Shown here in pieces: positions 18,281 to 27,981 of a DNA stretch of 64,000 nucleotides. Position 1 is the first letter of the stretch. The number at the start of each line of letters is the position of its first letter. Made by a program: the position numbers and the translations under genes. This stretch comes from Streptomyces sp. SID8352 (GTDB lineage: Bacteria; Actinomycetota; Actinomycetes; Streptomycetales; Streptomycetaceae): the NCBI RefSeq assembly GCF_009862265.1, contig NZ_WWGX01000030.1:124001-188000 (forward strand). The letters are read 5' to 3'. The notes under the pieces are model-generated. The model was not told the DNA's origin, ran no database searches, and saw only the letters and a list, made by a program, of their open reading frames with translations.

Positions 18281-21200
18281 ATGCATTCCATCAGAAGACG
18301 CGTGGCCGCGCTGCGCCCCAGGCTGGGGCGGACCGGACTGGCGTGCGCACTCGTGGCAGGGCTCGCCCCCGCCCTGGTCCTCGGGGTGGGGGTCGCACCG
18401 GCCCAGGCCGCCCCGCTGCCGGGCGGGCTCGGGCCCTGCGTCCCGGGAGACTGCCCGGATCCCTTCCCGGGCATCAACAACGGCCCGTTCGCCGGCCGGG
18501 ACAACGGCATCAACATCTTCGTCGGCGACGACTTCCTCGTGCGGGGCCGGGCCGCCGAGGCCGAGGGCCGGGTCGTCGTCCTCGACGACTTCGACATGGA
18601 CAAGGACACCGCCGGCAGCTCCATCTACAACATCGGCATCGTCGGCGTCGGCTCGCGCGTGCCCCCGCCCGAAGGCGCGGACTTCCTCACCACCGGCGGC
18701 GACATCACCATCGCCGCCGGCCAGCGGCTGATCGCGGAGGGCGGGGTCGTCCGCTACGCCGGAACGCTGACCGGCACGGTCGACGGCGAGCTGGTCCAGG
18801 ACCCGAACGCCGCGCAGCCCTACATCCCGCTGCGCGGACAGCTCACCGCCGCCAGCCAGTGCTACGCCAGGGTCGACGGAGCGCCCCGCCCGGCCACCGG
18901 CACGGCGGTGAACCAGGGGTTCCAGACGCTGTTCACGGGTGACGGCACCTCCGCCATCCAGGTGTTCAACGTGGACTTCGACCTCACCGGCCCCGGCGGC
19001 GGCCAGCAGGGCCTCGCCTTCGAGGACATCCCCGCCAACGCGACGATCCTGGTCAACATCGTCGGCGCCAACCGGGTCATCAACACCTACAGCGGCGGTC
19101 TGGACGACGCCACCGACCCGATCAACGCCTACCGCGAGCGTCTGCTGTGGAACTTCCCGGACGCCACCACGGTCGACCTCGTCGGCTCGGGCCAGTTCCA
19201 GGGCAGCGTCCTGGTGGGCCAGCCGGAGTCGATGACCACGGTGTCCCTGCCGGGGGTCAACGGACGCTTCCTCACCAGCGGTTCGCTCACCCACACCAGC
19301 GCCCAGACGGGCGTGGAGTTCCACGCGTACCCCTTCGACGGCGATCTGCCGGACTGCGGCGAGCCGCAGCCGGTGACCGGCGAGGTGCGGGTGGAGAAGA
19401 CCGACGCGGAGACCGGCGACCCGCTGGCGGGCGCGGAGTTCGAGCTGTGGGAGGAGACCAACGGTGTTCCCGGTCTCCAGACCACCGGTGCCGCCCCGGA
19501 CACCCAGGTCGGTGACACCTGCACCACGGGCGACAACGGTCTGTGCACGCGGACGGTGGAGACCGGTACGTACTACTGGCTGGAGACGGCGGCCCCGGAC
19601 GGCTACGAGCTGCCGGACCCGAACGTCTTCGGCCCGCTGGTGCTGACCGAGGCCAACGCCCCCGACGGCGTCCAGGTCTCGGCCGAGAACACGCCGTCCG
19701 GTCCGTTCACCCGGACCGGCGAGGTGCGGGTGGAGAAGACCGACGCCGACACCGGCGACCCGCTGGCGGGCGCCAAGTTCGAGCTGTGGGAGGAGACCAA
19801 CGAGGTTCCCGGTCTCCAGACCACCGGTGCCGCCCCCGACACCCAGACCGGGGACGTGTGCACCACCGATGCGGACGGTCTGTGCACGCGGACCGTGGAG
19901 ATCGGTACGTACTACTGGCTGGAGACGGCGGCCCCGGACGGCTACGAGCTGCCGGACCCGAACGTCTTCGGCCCGCTGGTACTAACCGAGGCCAACGCCC
20001 CCGACGGCGTCCAGGTCGAGGCGGCCAACACCGCGAGCGGTGAACCCCAGCCGGTCACCGGCGAGGTGCGGGTCGAGAAGGTCGACGCCAACACCGGAAA
20101 CCCGCTGGAGGGCGCGGAGTTCGAGCTGTGGGAGGAGACCAACGGCGTGGCCGGTCTCCAGACCACCGGCGCCGACCCCGACACCCAGGTCGGCGGTTCC
20201 TGTGTCACCGGCACCGGCGGCGCGTGCTCCCGGACGGTCGAACCGGGCACGTTCTACTGGCTGGAGACGGCCGCTCCGGACGGCTACGAGCTGCCGGATC
20301 CGAACGTCTTCGGTCCGCTGGTGCTGACCGGGGCCAACGCCGAGCAGGGCGTCGAGGTCCAGGCGGAGAACACCCCGGTCACGGTGCCGGTCTCCGGTGA
20401 GGTGCGGGTCCACAAGACCGACGCCGACACCGGGAACCCGCTGGAGGGCGCCGAGTTCGAGCTGTGGGAGGAGACCAACGGCGTGGCCGGTCTCCAGACC
20501 GACGGCGACAACCCCGACACCCAGGTCGGCGACACCTGCACCACGGGTGCCGACGGCCTCTGCACACGCACCGTCAACACCGGTACGTACTACTGGCTGG
20601 AGACGGCGGCCCCGGACGGCTACGAGCTGCCGGACCCGAACGTCTTCGGCCCGCTGGTGCTGACCGGGGCCAACGCCGACGAGGGCGTCCAGGCCGAGGC
20701 GGAGAACACCCCGGTCAACGTGCCGGTCACCGGTGAGGTGCGGGTCGAGAAGACCGACGCCGACACCGGGAACCCGCTGGCGGGTGCCAAGTTCGAGCTG
20801 TGGGAGGAGACCAACGGTGTTCCCGGTCTCCAGACCGACGGCGGCAACCCCGACACCCAGGTCGGCGACGTCTGCACCACGACCGCCGACGGCCTCTGCG
20901 TGCGGACGGTCGACCCCGGTACGTACTACTGGCTGGAGACGGCGGCCCCGGACGGCTACGAGCTGCCGGACCCGAACGTCTTCGGCCCGCTGGTGCTGAC
21001 CGAGGAGAACGCGTCGGACGGCGTCCAGGTCGGGGCCGAGAACACCCCGAGCGGCGAGCCGCAGCCGGTGACCGGTGAGGTCCGCGTCGACAAGACCGAC
21101 GCCACGACCGGTGCACCGCTGGCCGACGCGGTCTTCGAGCTGTGGGAGGAGACCAACGGCGTTCCCGGTCTCCAGACCACCGGCGCCGACCCGGACACCC

Positions 21201-21910
21201 GGGTCGGAGGCACCTGTGTCACCGGCGCCGCGGGCGTGTGTGCGCGGACGGTGGACACCGGTACGTACTACTGGCGGGAGACGGCGGCGCCGGACGGCTA
21301 CGAGCTGCCGGCCCCGAACGTCTTCGGCCCGCTGGTGCTGACGGAGGACAACGCCGAGCAGGGCGTCACCGTCGAGGCCGAGAACACGCCGAGCGAGCAG
21401 CCCGGCGAGGAGGGGTCCATCACGGTGGAGAAGACCGACGCCAAGAACGGCGAGCCGCTGGCCGGCGCGGTCTTCGAGCTGTGGGAGGAGACCAACGGGG
21501 TCCCCGGTCTCCAGACCACCGGTTCCGACCCGGACACCCGGATCGGGCGGTCCTGCACCACCGACGAGCGGGGCACCTGTGCCTTCGACGACCTCGCGCT
21601 CGGTGAGTACTACGTGCTGGAGACCGCCGTGCCCGAGGGCTACCGGCCCCCGGCCGACCCGGTCACCGGCCCGCTGGAGCTGACCGAGGACAACGCCGAG
21701 CAGGGCATCACCGTCCGGCTCAGCAACAAGCGCGGTGAGCACGGCGGGGGCGGCTACGGCGACTCCGGCAAGGACGGCTACGGCGAGTCCGGCAAGGACG
21801 GCTACGGCGACTCGGGCAAGGACGGCTACGGCGAGTCCGGCAAGGGTGGTTACGGCGAGTCCGAGAAGGACGGCCACGGCCGGCCCGGAAAGGGCTACGG
21901 GGCCGAGTAG
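18281..21910 (+). CDS. Secreted choice-of-anchor A protein with seven SpaA/CnaB repeats
   Basis: 1209 aa. The ATG at 18281 follows GGGAG; a signal peptide ends near APAQA. Residues of about 60-365 form a choice-of-anchor A-type beta domain ([51 protein letters not shown]). Seven SpaA-type domains of about 112 aa start at residues 368, 481, 595, 707, 819, 933 and 1044. Each has the candidate isopeptide triad: Lys in VEKTDA or VHKTDA, Glu in [11 protein letters not shown], and a terminal Asn (AENTP; SNKRG in the last). Each also has a Cys pair (as in [12 protein letters not shown]), unusual for CnaB domains. The tail (about 1151-1209) is Gly-Tyr-Gly-Asp/Glu-Ser-Gly-Lys repeats. There is no LPxTG/LAxTG motif and no C-terminal membrane helix, so anchoring is not explained. 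Likely an extracellular stalk or adhesin. Confidence 0.88.
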   Translation: MHSIRRRVAALRPRLGRTGLACALVAGLAPALVLGVGVAPAQAAPLPGGLGPCVPGDCPDPFPGINNGPFAGRDNGINIFVGDDFLVRGRAAEAEGRVVVLDDFDMDKDTAGSSIYNIGIVGVGSRVPPPEGADFLTTGGDITIAAGQRLIAEGGVVRYAGTLTGTVDGELVQDPNAAQPYIPLRGQLTAASQCYARVDGAPRPATGTAVNQGFQTLFTGDGTSAIQVFNVDFDLTGPGGGQQGLAFEDIPANATILVNIVGANRVINTYSGGLDDATDPINAYRERLLWNFPDATTVDLVGSGQFQGSVLVGQPESMTTVSLPGVNGRFLTSGSLTHTSAQTGVEFHAYPFDGDLPDCGEPQPVTGEVRVEKTDAETGDPLAGAEFELWEETNGVPGLQTTGAAPDTQVGDTCTTGDNGLCTRTVETGTYYWLETAAPDGYELPDPNVFGPLVLTEANAPDGVQVSAENTPSGPFTRTGEVRVEKTDADTGDPLAGAKFELWEETNEVPGLQTTGAAPDTQTGDVCTTDADGLCTRTVEIGTYYWLETAAPDGYELPDPNVFGPLVLTEANAPDGVQVEAANTASGEPQPVTGEVRVEKVDANTGNPLEGAEFELWEETNGVAGLQTTGADPDTQVGGSCVTGTGGACSRTVEPGTFYWLETAAPDGYELPDPNVFGPLVLTGANAEQGVEVQAENTPVTVPVSGEVRVHKTDADTGNPLEGAEFELWEETNGVAGLQTDGDNPDTQVGDTCTTGADGLCTRTVNTGTYYWLETAAPDGYELPDPNVFGPLVLTGANADEGVQAEAENTPVNVPVTGEVRVEKTDADTGNPLAGAKFELWEETNGVPGLQTDGGNPDTQVGDVCTTTADGLCVRTVDPGTYYWLETAAPDGYELPDPNVFGPLVLTEENASDGVQVGAENTPSGEPQPVTGEVRVDKTDATTGAPLADAVFELWEETNGVPGLQTTGADPDTRVGGTCVTGAAGVCARTVDTGTYYWRETAAPDGYELPAPNVFGPLVLTEDNAEQGVTVEAENTPSEQPGEEGSITVEKTDAKNGEPLAGAVFELWEETNGVPGLQTTGSDPDTRIGRSCTTDERGTCAFDDLALGEYYVLETAVPEGYRPPADPVTGPLELTEDNAEQGITVRLSNKRGEHGGGGYGDSGKDGYGESGKDGYGDSGKDGYGESGKGGYGESEKDGHGRPGKGYGAE
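19382..21740 (+). repeat. Seven coding repeats of 333-342 bp (SpaA domains)
   Basis: Repeat starts are at 19382, 19721, 20063, 20399, 20735, 21077 and 21410. Long stretches are identical at DNA level, for example the block encoding [20 protein letters not shown], so copy number could change by recombination or be miscounted by short-read assembly. Confidence 0.9.
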
Positions 21911-21944
21911 CGGCAGTACGGCACCGACACCCGGCACCGCCGGG

Positions 21945-21984
21945 GAGCGCCGGCCACGGGGCACCCGCCCCGCGGCCGGCGCTC
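21945..21984 (+). terminator. Hairpin terminator after the SpaA-type gene
   Basis: A 17-bp stem with one mismatch (GAGCGCCGGCCACGGGG / CCCCGCGGCCGGCGCTC) and a 6-nt loop, 34 bp after the TAG stop. Confidence 0.7.
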
Positions 21985-22080
21985 GCGTTCCGGGAGGGCC
22001 CGGAGCCGGGCGCGCACCGCGACGGGGAACACCGGCTCCGGGGCGCGGCGACGGCCGGACGCGCACCGTGCCCGACCTCC

Positions 22081-22163
22081 GGCGCCCCGCGTACGGCGCC
22101 CCGCGTACGGTGTCCCCGGAGCCCGGAGCCCGGAGCCCGGAGCCCGGAGCCCGGAGCCCGGAG
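22081..22163. repeat. Short tandem repeats at the 3' end of the LLM gene
   Basis: Seven perfect copies of CCCGGAG fill 22115-22163 and end 5 bp before the stop codon of the minus-strand LLM gene. Just beside them, the 14-mer GGCGCCCCGCGTAC is repeated twice (about 22081-22108). Confidence 0.88.
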
Positions 22164-22168
22164 CCGCC

Positions 22169-23047
22169 TCAGCCGAGGAGCGCGGCGGCCAGCCTCCGCC
22201 AGCCCTCCCGGGGCAGTCCCGCCGCCCCGTCCTCCTCCACCAGCTGCACGGCGACATGGTCCGCGCCGGCCGCGTGGAAGACGGCCACCCGCTCGCGGAC
22301 CGCCCGTTCGTCGCCCCACGCGAAGACCGCGTCGATCAGGCGGTCGCTGCCGCCCCCGTCCAGGTCGTCCTCGGTGAAGCCCAGCCGCAGGAAGTTGCGC
22401 GTGTAGTTGGGGAGTTCCAGGTACCGGGCGAGGGCCGCGCGGGCGGTGGCCCGGGCCCGGCCCGGATCGGTCTCCAGCACGGCCTTCAGCTCCGGCGCCA
22501 GCAGCGGGCCCGCGCCCAGGATCCCCCGGGCCTCGGCGGTGTGCTCCGGCGTCACCAGATACGGGATCGCGCCCGTCGCCCGGTCCCGGGCCAGCTCCAG
22601 CATCCTCGGCCCCAGCGCGGCCAGCACCCGGCGCTCCGCCGGGACACCCTCGCGGTCCAGCGCGTCGAGATGGCCGGTCATCGTGGCGTACGGGCGGCCG
22701 TAGCCCGCCACCCGGGGGCCGTGGCTCACCCCGAGGCCCAGCAGGAAGCGGCCGGGGTGGGTGGCCTCCAGCCCGGCGAAGTCGGCCGCCGCCGCGGGCG
22801 CCGGGTGCTCCCAGACGCTCTGGATGCTGGTGCCGACGGTGATCCGTCCGGTCGCCGCCAGCAGCGGGGCGGCGTGCCCGGCCGAGCTGTTGCCGCCGAG
22901 CCAGAGCGCGCCGAACCCCAGCTCCTCCAACTCGGCGGCGGCCTCGGCCCGTTCCCCGGCGGAGGCGGGGCCGTCGGGGCGGAGCAGCGTGGTCCACACG
23001 CCGTACCGTCCGATCGCGCTCTTCGTGGCTGCCGTCGCGTCGTTCAT
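22169..23047 (-). CDS. LLM-class F420-dependent oxidoreductase
   Basis: 292 aa from the ATG at 23047 (upstream GGAGGG). It has the F420-LLM features ELGFGALWLGGNSSAG, GRITVGTSIQSVWEHPAP, HPGRFLLGLGVSHGPR and a C-terminal GADHVAVQLV strand. TIGR03620-type mycobacterial and Streptomyces relatives use F420; the substrate is unknown. It is convergent with the SpaA-type gene, with repeats and a hairpin between. Confidence 0.85.
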   Translation of the reverse strand: MNDATAATKSAIGRYGVWTTLLRPDGPASAGERAEAAAELEELGFGALWLGGNSSAGHAAPLLAATGRITVGTSIQSVWEHPAPAAAADFAGLEATHPGRFLLGLGVSHGPRVAGYGRPYATMTGHLDALDREGVPAERRVLAALGPRMLELARDRATGAIPYLVTPEHTAEARGILGAGPLLAPELKAVLETDPGRARATARAALARYLELPNYTRNFLRLGFTEDDLDGGGSDRLIDAVFAWGDERAVRERVAVFHAAGADHVAVQLVEEDGAAGLPREGWRRLAAALLG

Positions 23048-24104
23048 CGTCGCCGTCCCTCCGGTGGGTGTCGTGCCGTGCCCGTCAGCGGGTGGCAACC
23101 GTCGGGAGCGGACGAGGATTCCCGCTCCCACCCGAACGGGTCACCGCCCGGGGAGGTGAGGCTCGGGTTCCTCCAACACCCTTCGGTGGTAAGTCGGTTG
23201 CGGGCCGCCGCCCCGGCGTCCGCCGCGGTGAGCCGGGGGACGAGCCGCCGTGCGAGGGCTGGTGGGGACGCCGACGCGGCGCACCTCGCCCCGGCGCCGG
23301 TCGCCCGTCCAGTAGGACGCCGACCCGTCCCGCTCCGCGGCGCGGCGCTCGCGGGCGATCCGGGCACCGTGGGGCGGGGGCGGGCCGGACAGGGCCTCGC
23401 GCGGGGGCCGTTGCCCGGCCCTTCGGCCACCCCGTCCGCCCGCCCGACGCCGGCCCGCGCGCTTCCGGCGATGTCCCGGCCCGGCTCCCCGGATCTCGCC
23501 CCGGGCCCTTGTCCTCTCTTCGGCGCCCTCCCCGCCGGGCCCCGGCGCAGGCTCCCGGCGCACCGTCCCGCTGCGGCCCGCTTCGGCCCGGTCCCCGGCC
23601 GGTGTCCCGGTCCCGGGGCGTCAGCGCGCTGTCGTCCCGTCCGGGGCCGACTCGTGTGCTCGGCCCCGCTCGGGCGGGGGTTCCGGGCGCCGTTCGAGCG
23701 GGGCCGTGCCTTCGGTGTCCCGTCCGTCCGGCGCCGGCCCGCGCGTTCGGCCTCCGCCCGCTCGCCCGGCGCTGGTCCGTGCTTTGGGTTCCCGCTTCGC
23801 GTGGCCCCGGATCGCGCCTGCTCGGCCGTGCCCGCTTTCTCCGGGCCTCGCCCCGGGGCCACGCCTTCGGCGCCGCGCCCATCCGCCTCGTGTGCGGGGC
23901 CCGCTCCGGCCCCGGGTCTCCGTGCGTCGCTGTCCCGGAAGCGGTCCCGGAGGCGGTCCCGCGGTCTCCCGGCCCGCCCCTCCCGCGCGCCGGGTCCCGG
24001 CGCAACACGGGTGCGCCGAACGTGGGGTGGGGCGGGGCCGTTGGAGGGGCCTGCCCCGAACGGCGGTCCCGCCGGTCGCGGTCCCAAGAGATGCTCATGG
24101 TCCT
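23048..24104. other. Long intergenic region, no gene seen
   Basis: More than 1 kb of extremely GC-rich, low-complexity DNA between divergent genes. No frame shows family resemblance, ribosome site or balanced composition. No promoter or operator was recognised. Confidence 0.5.
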
Positions 24105-24995
24105 ATGCGACTGTTCACGTCCCCGTCCCCCCGCCGGTCCGCGGCATCCCTCCGCCGGCCGACGGCAGCCGCCCTCCTCGCCGCCCTCGCCACCGCCTCC
24201 GTCGCCGCGGGCACGGCCGGCCACGCCGCCGCCGCTCCCCGCACCCGGGCCCCCGCCGATCCGGCCCCCCTCGCCCCGCTGCCCGCCTGCGCCGCCGCCG
24301 GGGACCGCGGTTTCCCCCTCACCGCCCGGCTGCGCGGCGGGCCGGACGGCTACCGGCCCGGTGCCGGACCCGCCGTCTGGTACCTGGACCTCACCAACAC
24401 CACCTCCCGCTCCTGCGACGGCGTCCACCCCGTGCTGGTGCTCGTCGACGAGCGGCGGGTGCTGACCCCGTCCCAGCCCCGGCTGGAGTTCCACGACGGG
24501 GCCCACGCGTACCCCGTGGCCTTCCGCGCCACCGACCGGGACGAGCTGATCGGCCCCTTCGACGGCGAGGGCCCCGGCTCCGCCGGGGACGGCGGGTCCT
24601 CCGGGGGCGGACGGGCCGACGCAGCCTTCCCCGGCTTCACCGTCCCGTCCGGCCGGACCGTCACCGTGAAGCTGCGGCTCGCCCTCGCCCCCGGCACCCT
24701 CCCCAACGAGGTCACCGCGACCGCGGCCGTCGTCCAGCGGCGCGGCGACGACGGAGAGTGGATCGGCCGCTCCAACGACTACCGCTTCCGCGTCGAGGGC
24801 ACGGAGGCCGCCGCCCGGGACGGCGACCCGATCGCCCCCTCCGTCGCCTCAACGCCGGACTTCCCGGGCGCCGGGCTCCCCTTCGCGGACGAACTCGCCA
24901 GCACCGGAACGCGCCGCGCGGGTGCGGCCCTGGCCGCCGGTGCCCTCCTGGTCGCGGCGGGTGCCGCGGCCGTCCTGCTCGCCCGCCGCCGCTGA
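24105..24995 (+). CDS. Secreted protein with LASTG sortase sorting signal
   Basis: 296 aa from the ATG at 24105; the ribosome site is weak. The signal peptide is rich in Arg then Ala and ends near GHAAAA. The body is a beta-rich domain of unknown function (VWYLDLTNTTSRSCDGVHPV, with a second Cys in PACAAAG, so a disulfide is possible). The C-terminus is a complete wall-sorting signal: LASTG at 264-268, a hydrophobic helix (AGAALAAGALLVAAGAAAVL) and a final RRR. LAxTG is the motif preferred by class E sortases in Streptomyces, so it should end up on peptidoglycan. The sortase encoded at 27032 is class F, so it may not be the cognate enzyme. Confidence 0.82.
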   Translation: MRLFTSPSPRRSAASLRRPTAAALLAALATASVAAGTAGHAAAAPRTRAPADPAPLAPLPACAAAGDRGFPLTARLRGGPDGYRPGAGPAVWYLDLTNTTSRSCDGVHPVLVLVDERRVLTPSQPRLEFHDGAHAYPVAFRATDRDELIGPFDGEGPGSAGDGGSSGGGRADAAFPGFTVPSGRTVTVKLRLALAPGTLPNEVTATAAVVQRRGDDGEWIGRSNDYRFRVEGTEAAARDGDPIAPSVASTPDFPGAGLPFADELASTGTRRAGAALAAGALLVAAGAAAVLLARRR

Positions 24996-25039
24996 CTCCG
25001 GCACCCTCGCCCCGGATTGCCGCCGCACCGGCCGCCGGC

Positions 25040-25071
25040 GGCCGCCGACGGTCCCGGTCCCGTCGGCGGCC
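25040..25071 (+). terminator. Hairpin terminator after the LASTG protein gene
   Basis: A perfect 12-bp stem GGCCGCCGACGG / CCGTCGGCGGCC with an 8-nt loop, 45 bp after the TGA. Confidence 0.75.
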
Positions 25072-25504
25072 GTCCTCCCGGCACCCGTCGGCCGGGGCGG
25101 CGCCCCGAGGAACGCCCCCGGGCCCGGCTCCGGCCGAGGACGCCGTCCACGCGGGCCGTCCGCGAGGAGACCGCCGCACGACTCCGCCACCGCGGAGCGC
25201 CGGCCACCCCGCTGGGGTGGACACCACGGACCGCCGCCCGCTCCCGCGCCGGGCGAGCCTCGCACGAAGCCCGCCCCCGCCCCCCGGCCTTCTGCACCTG
25301 AACCTCGGGCACCGCCCCGCCGCCTCCGGCCCCGGCCCGGCATCCGCACGCCCCGCCGACGGACCCCGCCGCCCGACCGCCCCGACGGCCGGACCGGCCG
25401 CCGTCCCCGTCCGTCCGAGTCCGTCCGCGTCCGCAGCGCCCCGCCATCTGCCGGTCACCCCCGCGTCGTCCCGTGTGCGCGGAAGGCTCACAGGACCCGC
25501 ACCG

Positions 25505-25533
25505 TTCCCTCAAGATCCGGCTCTGTCTAGGCT
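25505..25533 (+). promoter_or_regulatory. Possible sigma-70-type promoter for the HAD hydrolase gene
   Basis: A TAGGCT -10 element (25528-25533) lies 17 bp after a weak TTCCCT -35 (25505-25510), about 40 bp before the start codon. The -10 fits the Streptomyces TAGRNT pattern; the -35 is poor. Confidence 0.35.
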
Positions 25534-25573
25534 GGGGCGCAGGCAGGACCGCGTACGGCAGGAGATCCCGCAC

Positions 25574-26353
25574 ATGGCAGACCGCAAGCCCATCGAGTCA
25601 TGGCTCACCGACATGGACGGGGTGCTCATCCACGAGGGCGTCCCGATCCCCGGCGCCGACGCCTTCATCAAGAGGCTCCGCGAGTCCGGCAAGCCGTTCC
25701 TCGTGCTCACCAACAACTCGATCTACACCCCGCGCGATCTGCACGCCCGGCTGCGCCGCATGGGCCTGGAGGTGCCGGTCGAGGCCATCTGGACCTCGGC
25801 GCTGGCCACCGCCAAGTTCCTCGACGACCAGCGGCCCGGCGGCTCGGCGTACGTCATCGGCGAGGCCGGTCTCACCACCGCGCTGCACGACATCGGGTAC
25901 ATCCTCACCGACCACGACCCCGACTACGTGGTGCTCGGCGAGACCCGCACCTACTCCTTCGAGGCCATGACCAAGGCGGTGCGGCTGATCAACGGCGGCG
26001 CCCGGTTCATCTGCACCAACCCGGACGAGACCGGCCCCTCCACCGAGGGCCCGCTGCCCGCGACCGGCGCGGTGGCCGCGCTGATCACCAAGGCGACCGG
26101 CAAGCAGCCGTACTTCGCGGGCAAGCCCAACCCGCTGATGATGCGCACCGGGCTCAACGCCATCGGCGCGCACTCCGAGGCCAGCGCCATGATCGGCGAC
26201 CGGATGGACACCGACGTGCTGGCCGGCATCGAGGCGGGCATGCAGACCTTCCTCGTGCTCACCGGGCTGACCCGCCCCGAGCAGGTCGAGGACTTCCCCT
26301 ACCGCCCGTCCCACGTGGTCGACTCCATCGAGGACATCGTCGGCCTCGTCTGA
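25574..26353 (+). CDS. HAD-IIA family hydrolase (NagD-like phosphatase)
   Basis: 259 aa with GGCAGGAGAT upstream. HAD motif I is WLTDMDGVLIHEG (nucleophile Asp13, acid/base Asp15), motif II is LTNNS, motif III is near FAGKPNPLMM (Lys) and motif IV is MIGDRMDTDVLAGIEAGM. The cap domain between II and III is type IIA. The family dephosphorylates small phosphometabolites, with PGP and NagD as models. It is complete and probably active; the substrate is not predictable. Confidence 0.93.
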   Translation: MADRKPIESWLTDMDGVLIHEGVPIPGADAFIKRLRESGKPFLVLTNNSIYTPRDLHARLRRMGLEVPVEAIWTSALATAKFLDDQRPGGSAYVIGEAGLTTALHDIGYILTDHDPDYVVLGETRTYSFEAMTKAVRLINGGARFICTNPDETGPSTEGPLPATGAVAALITKATGKQPYFAGKPNPLMMRTGLNAIGAHSEASAMIGDRMDTDVLAGIEAGMQTFLVLTGLTRPEQVEDFPYRPSHVVDSIEDIVGLV

Positions 26354-26359
26354 CCCCCC

Positions 26360-26393
26360 GGTCGCGGGCCCCGAAACCCGGGGGCCCGCGACC
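26360..26393 (+). terminator. Hairpin terminator after the HAD gene
   Basis: A perfect 13-bp stem GGTCGCGGGCCCC / GGGGCCCGCGACC with an 8-nt loop, 7 bp after the stop codon. Confidence 0.8.
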
Positions 26394-26477
26394 GCACCCG
26401 TTCGGCCCAGCGAAGCCCCCGCACCGGATGCGGCGGCCGGGCGACCGGGGCAGCCTCCAGATGACTGGAGGTACACG

Positions 26478-27029
26478 ATGGGCTCGACGAAGGTCACTCT
26501 CTGTGCCGCGGCCGCGCTGGCCGCGCTGCTCACCACCCCCGCGCACGCCGCGGACGGGGTCTCCGTGACCCCCTCCTCCCCGGCACCCGGCGGCGACGTC
26601 ACGCTCCGCGTGCCCGACTGCACCGAGCGGACGGCCGTCGCGGTGTCGGCGGCGTTCGAATCGGACGTACGGCTCACCCTGACCGCCCGGGACGGCGTGC
26701 TGACCGGCTCCAGCCGGGTCCGCACCTCGGTGTCGGCCGGTGTCTACGCCGTCCGCGTCACCTGCGGCGACCGCGCCCGCCAGGGCACCCTCACCGTCAC
26801 CGAACCGCGGCACCGGCCGACCGGCCCCGCCGCGCCCGCCACCCCCGTCGCCCCCGTCGACGCGGGCGGCGGCGGCACCGCCGGGCTGGCCGCCGCGGGC
26901 GCCGGTGACGGTGCACGCGCCGACGGCCCCGGCACGCCCCACACCGTGACCGGCCTGGCCCTCGGCGGCCTCGCCGCGCTCGCCGTCGCCCTGCGCGGAC
27001 TGCGCGGCCGCCGCCGCGGGACGCGCTGA
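26478..27029 (+). CDS. Secreted protein paired with class F sortase
   Basis: 183 aa after a GGAGGT ribosome site. The signal peptide ends near TPAHAADG. The short beta domain (VSVTPSSPAPGGDVTLRVPD, then two Cys in VPDCTERT and RVTCGDRA) resembles the Ig-like proteins that precede class F sortases in Streptomyces. A Pro/Ala/Gly linker leads to a C-terminal hydrophobic helix (TVTGLALGGLAALAVAL) and an Arg cluster. No strict LPxTG is visible; the GPGTPHT stretch before the helix is the only candidate recognition site. The stop codon is 2 nt from the sortase start, so the pair is translationally coupled. Confidence 0.75.
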   Translation: MGSTKVTLCAAAALAALLTTPAHAADGVSVTPSSPAPGGDVTLRVPDCTERTAVAVSAAFESDVRLTLTARDGVLTGSSRVRTSVSAGVYAVRVTCGDRARQGTLTVTEPRHRPTGPAAPATPVAPVDAGGGGTAGLAAAGAGDGARADGPGTPHTVTGLALGGLAALAVALRGLRGRRRGTR

Positions 27030-27031
27030 CC

Positions 27032-27781
27032 GTGCCCGGCCCCCGCCCCCCGGCGGCCCCCGCGCCGGACGGACCGGCCGCCGCCGCACCGGGCACCCCG
27101 GGAACCGCCCCGGCCCGCTCCGGCCGGGTGGTGACCGGTGTCGCCTGGGTGGTGCTGCTGCTCGGGCTCTGGCTGTGGGGCCGGGACGGCGCCGGGCTCC
27201 CCGGCGGCCCGTTCCGCCCCGCCACCGGCGACATGGCGGCGGCCGGACGGCCCCCCGGCGTCGCCCTGCCCCCGGCCCGCGCGCCGCTCGGCGACGCGGT
27301 GCCGCAGCGGCTGGAGATCCCCGGTCTCGACGTCCGGGCCCCCGTGATGGCGCGCGGCCTGAACACCGCGGGCGCCGTCGAACCCCCGCCGTTCGACCTG
27401 CCCGGCACCGTCGGCTGGTACTCCCCGGGCGTCACCCCGGGGGAGGCGGGCACCGCGCTGATGGTGGGCCACGTGGACACCGAGACCCGGCCCGCCGTCT
27501 TCTACCGGGTCTCCTCCTTGGAACCCGGTGACACGATCCGCGTGGTCCGCGGTGACGCCGGGGTCGCCGAGTTCACCGTCGACGACGTCCGCGTCCTGGA
27601 CCGCGAGGGCTTCGACGCCCGCCAGGCGTACGGTCCCCGCGCCGAGGGCCGCGCCGAACTGCGGCTGATCACCTGCGGCGGCACCTACGACCGCACCGCC
27701 CGCGCCTACACCGCCAACGTCGTCGTCTCCGCCTACCTCACCGCCGCCGATCCCGCGCCGCCGCCCGGCAGGGGTGTATGA
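27032..27781 (+). CDS. Class F sortase
   Basis: 249 aa, GTG start 2 nt after the preceding stop. A Pro/Ala-rich cytoplasmic tail and one membrane helix (about 33-50) are followed by the sortase barrel: LEIPGLDVRAPV, GWYSPGVTPGEAGTALMVGH with His147, LRLITCGG with catalytic Cys215, and Arg221/Arg224 in TYDRTARAY. All catalytic residues are present. It should cleave a sorting motif and attach the substrate to the wall. Candidate substrates are the preceding protein and the LASTG protein at 24105. Confidence 0.9.
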   Translation: MPGPRPPAAPAPDGPAAAAPGTPGTAPARSGRVVTGVAWVVLLLGLWLWGRDGAGLPGGPFRPATGDMAAAGRPPGVALPPARAPLGDAVPQRLEIPGLDVRAPVMARGLNTAGAVEPPPFDLPGTVGWYSPGVTPGEAGTALMVGHVDTETRPAVFYRVSSLEPGDTIRVVRGDAGVAEFTVDDVRVLDREGFDARQAYGPRAEGRAELRLITCGGTYDRTARAYTANVVVSAYLTAADPAPPPGRGV

Positions 27782-27981
27782 GATGTTTCAGTGTGGTGAA
27801 GGTGACGTTGGACAGCCAGTTGCGCCGCAGCGGGGACCAGATCTCTTCCACGCGTTAATATTTCGTGCGAGGAAGGAAAACAGTAGAGCATGAGATGTCC
27901 CAATGCCGAACCCACCGGAAACGGGTGGAATCGCGTATTCCTCCGCCACCCGGGAACCAAGTAATCTCCAGCCTCGGGCAA

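Larger units (their letters stand above)
24996..25573. other. Intergenic; terminator and candidate promoter only
   Basis: About 580 bases without a credible gene. The left end holds the hairpin at 25040-25071; the right end holds a possible promoter for the HAD gene. The rest is low-complexity. Confidence 0.55.

Noticed and set aside
19470..21520. Repeated GGTCTCCAGACC in the SpaA repeats, resembling dre
   Set aside because: The centre has two extra bases relative to GGTCTAGACC, and it is explained by the codons for GLQT in each repeat.
23068..24105. Very long open frames on both strands between the LLM and LASTG genes
   Set aside because: High GC removes stops by chance; composition is Arg/Pro/Gly/Ala without domains.
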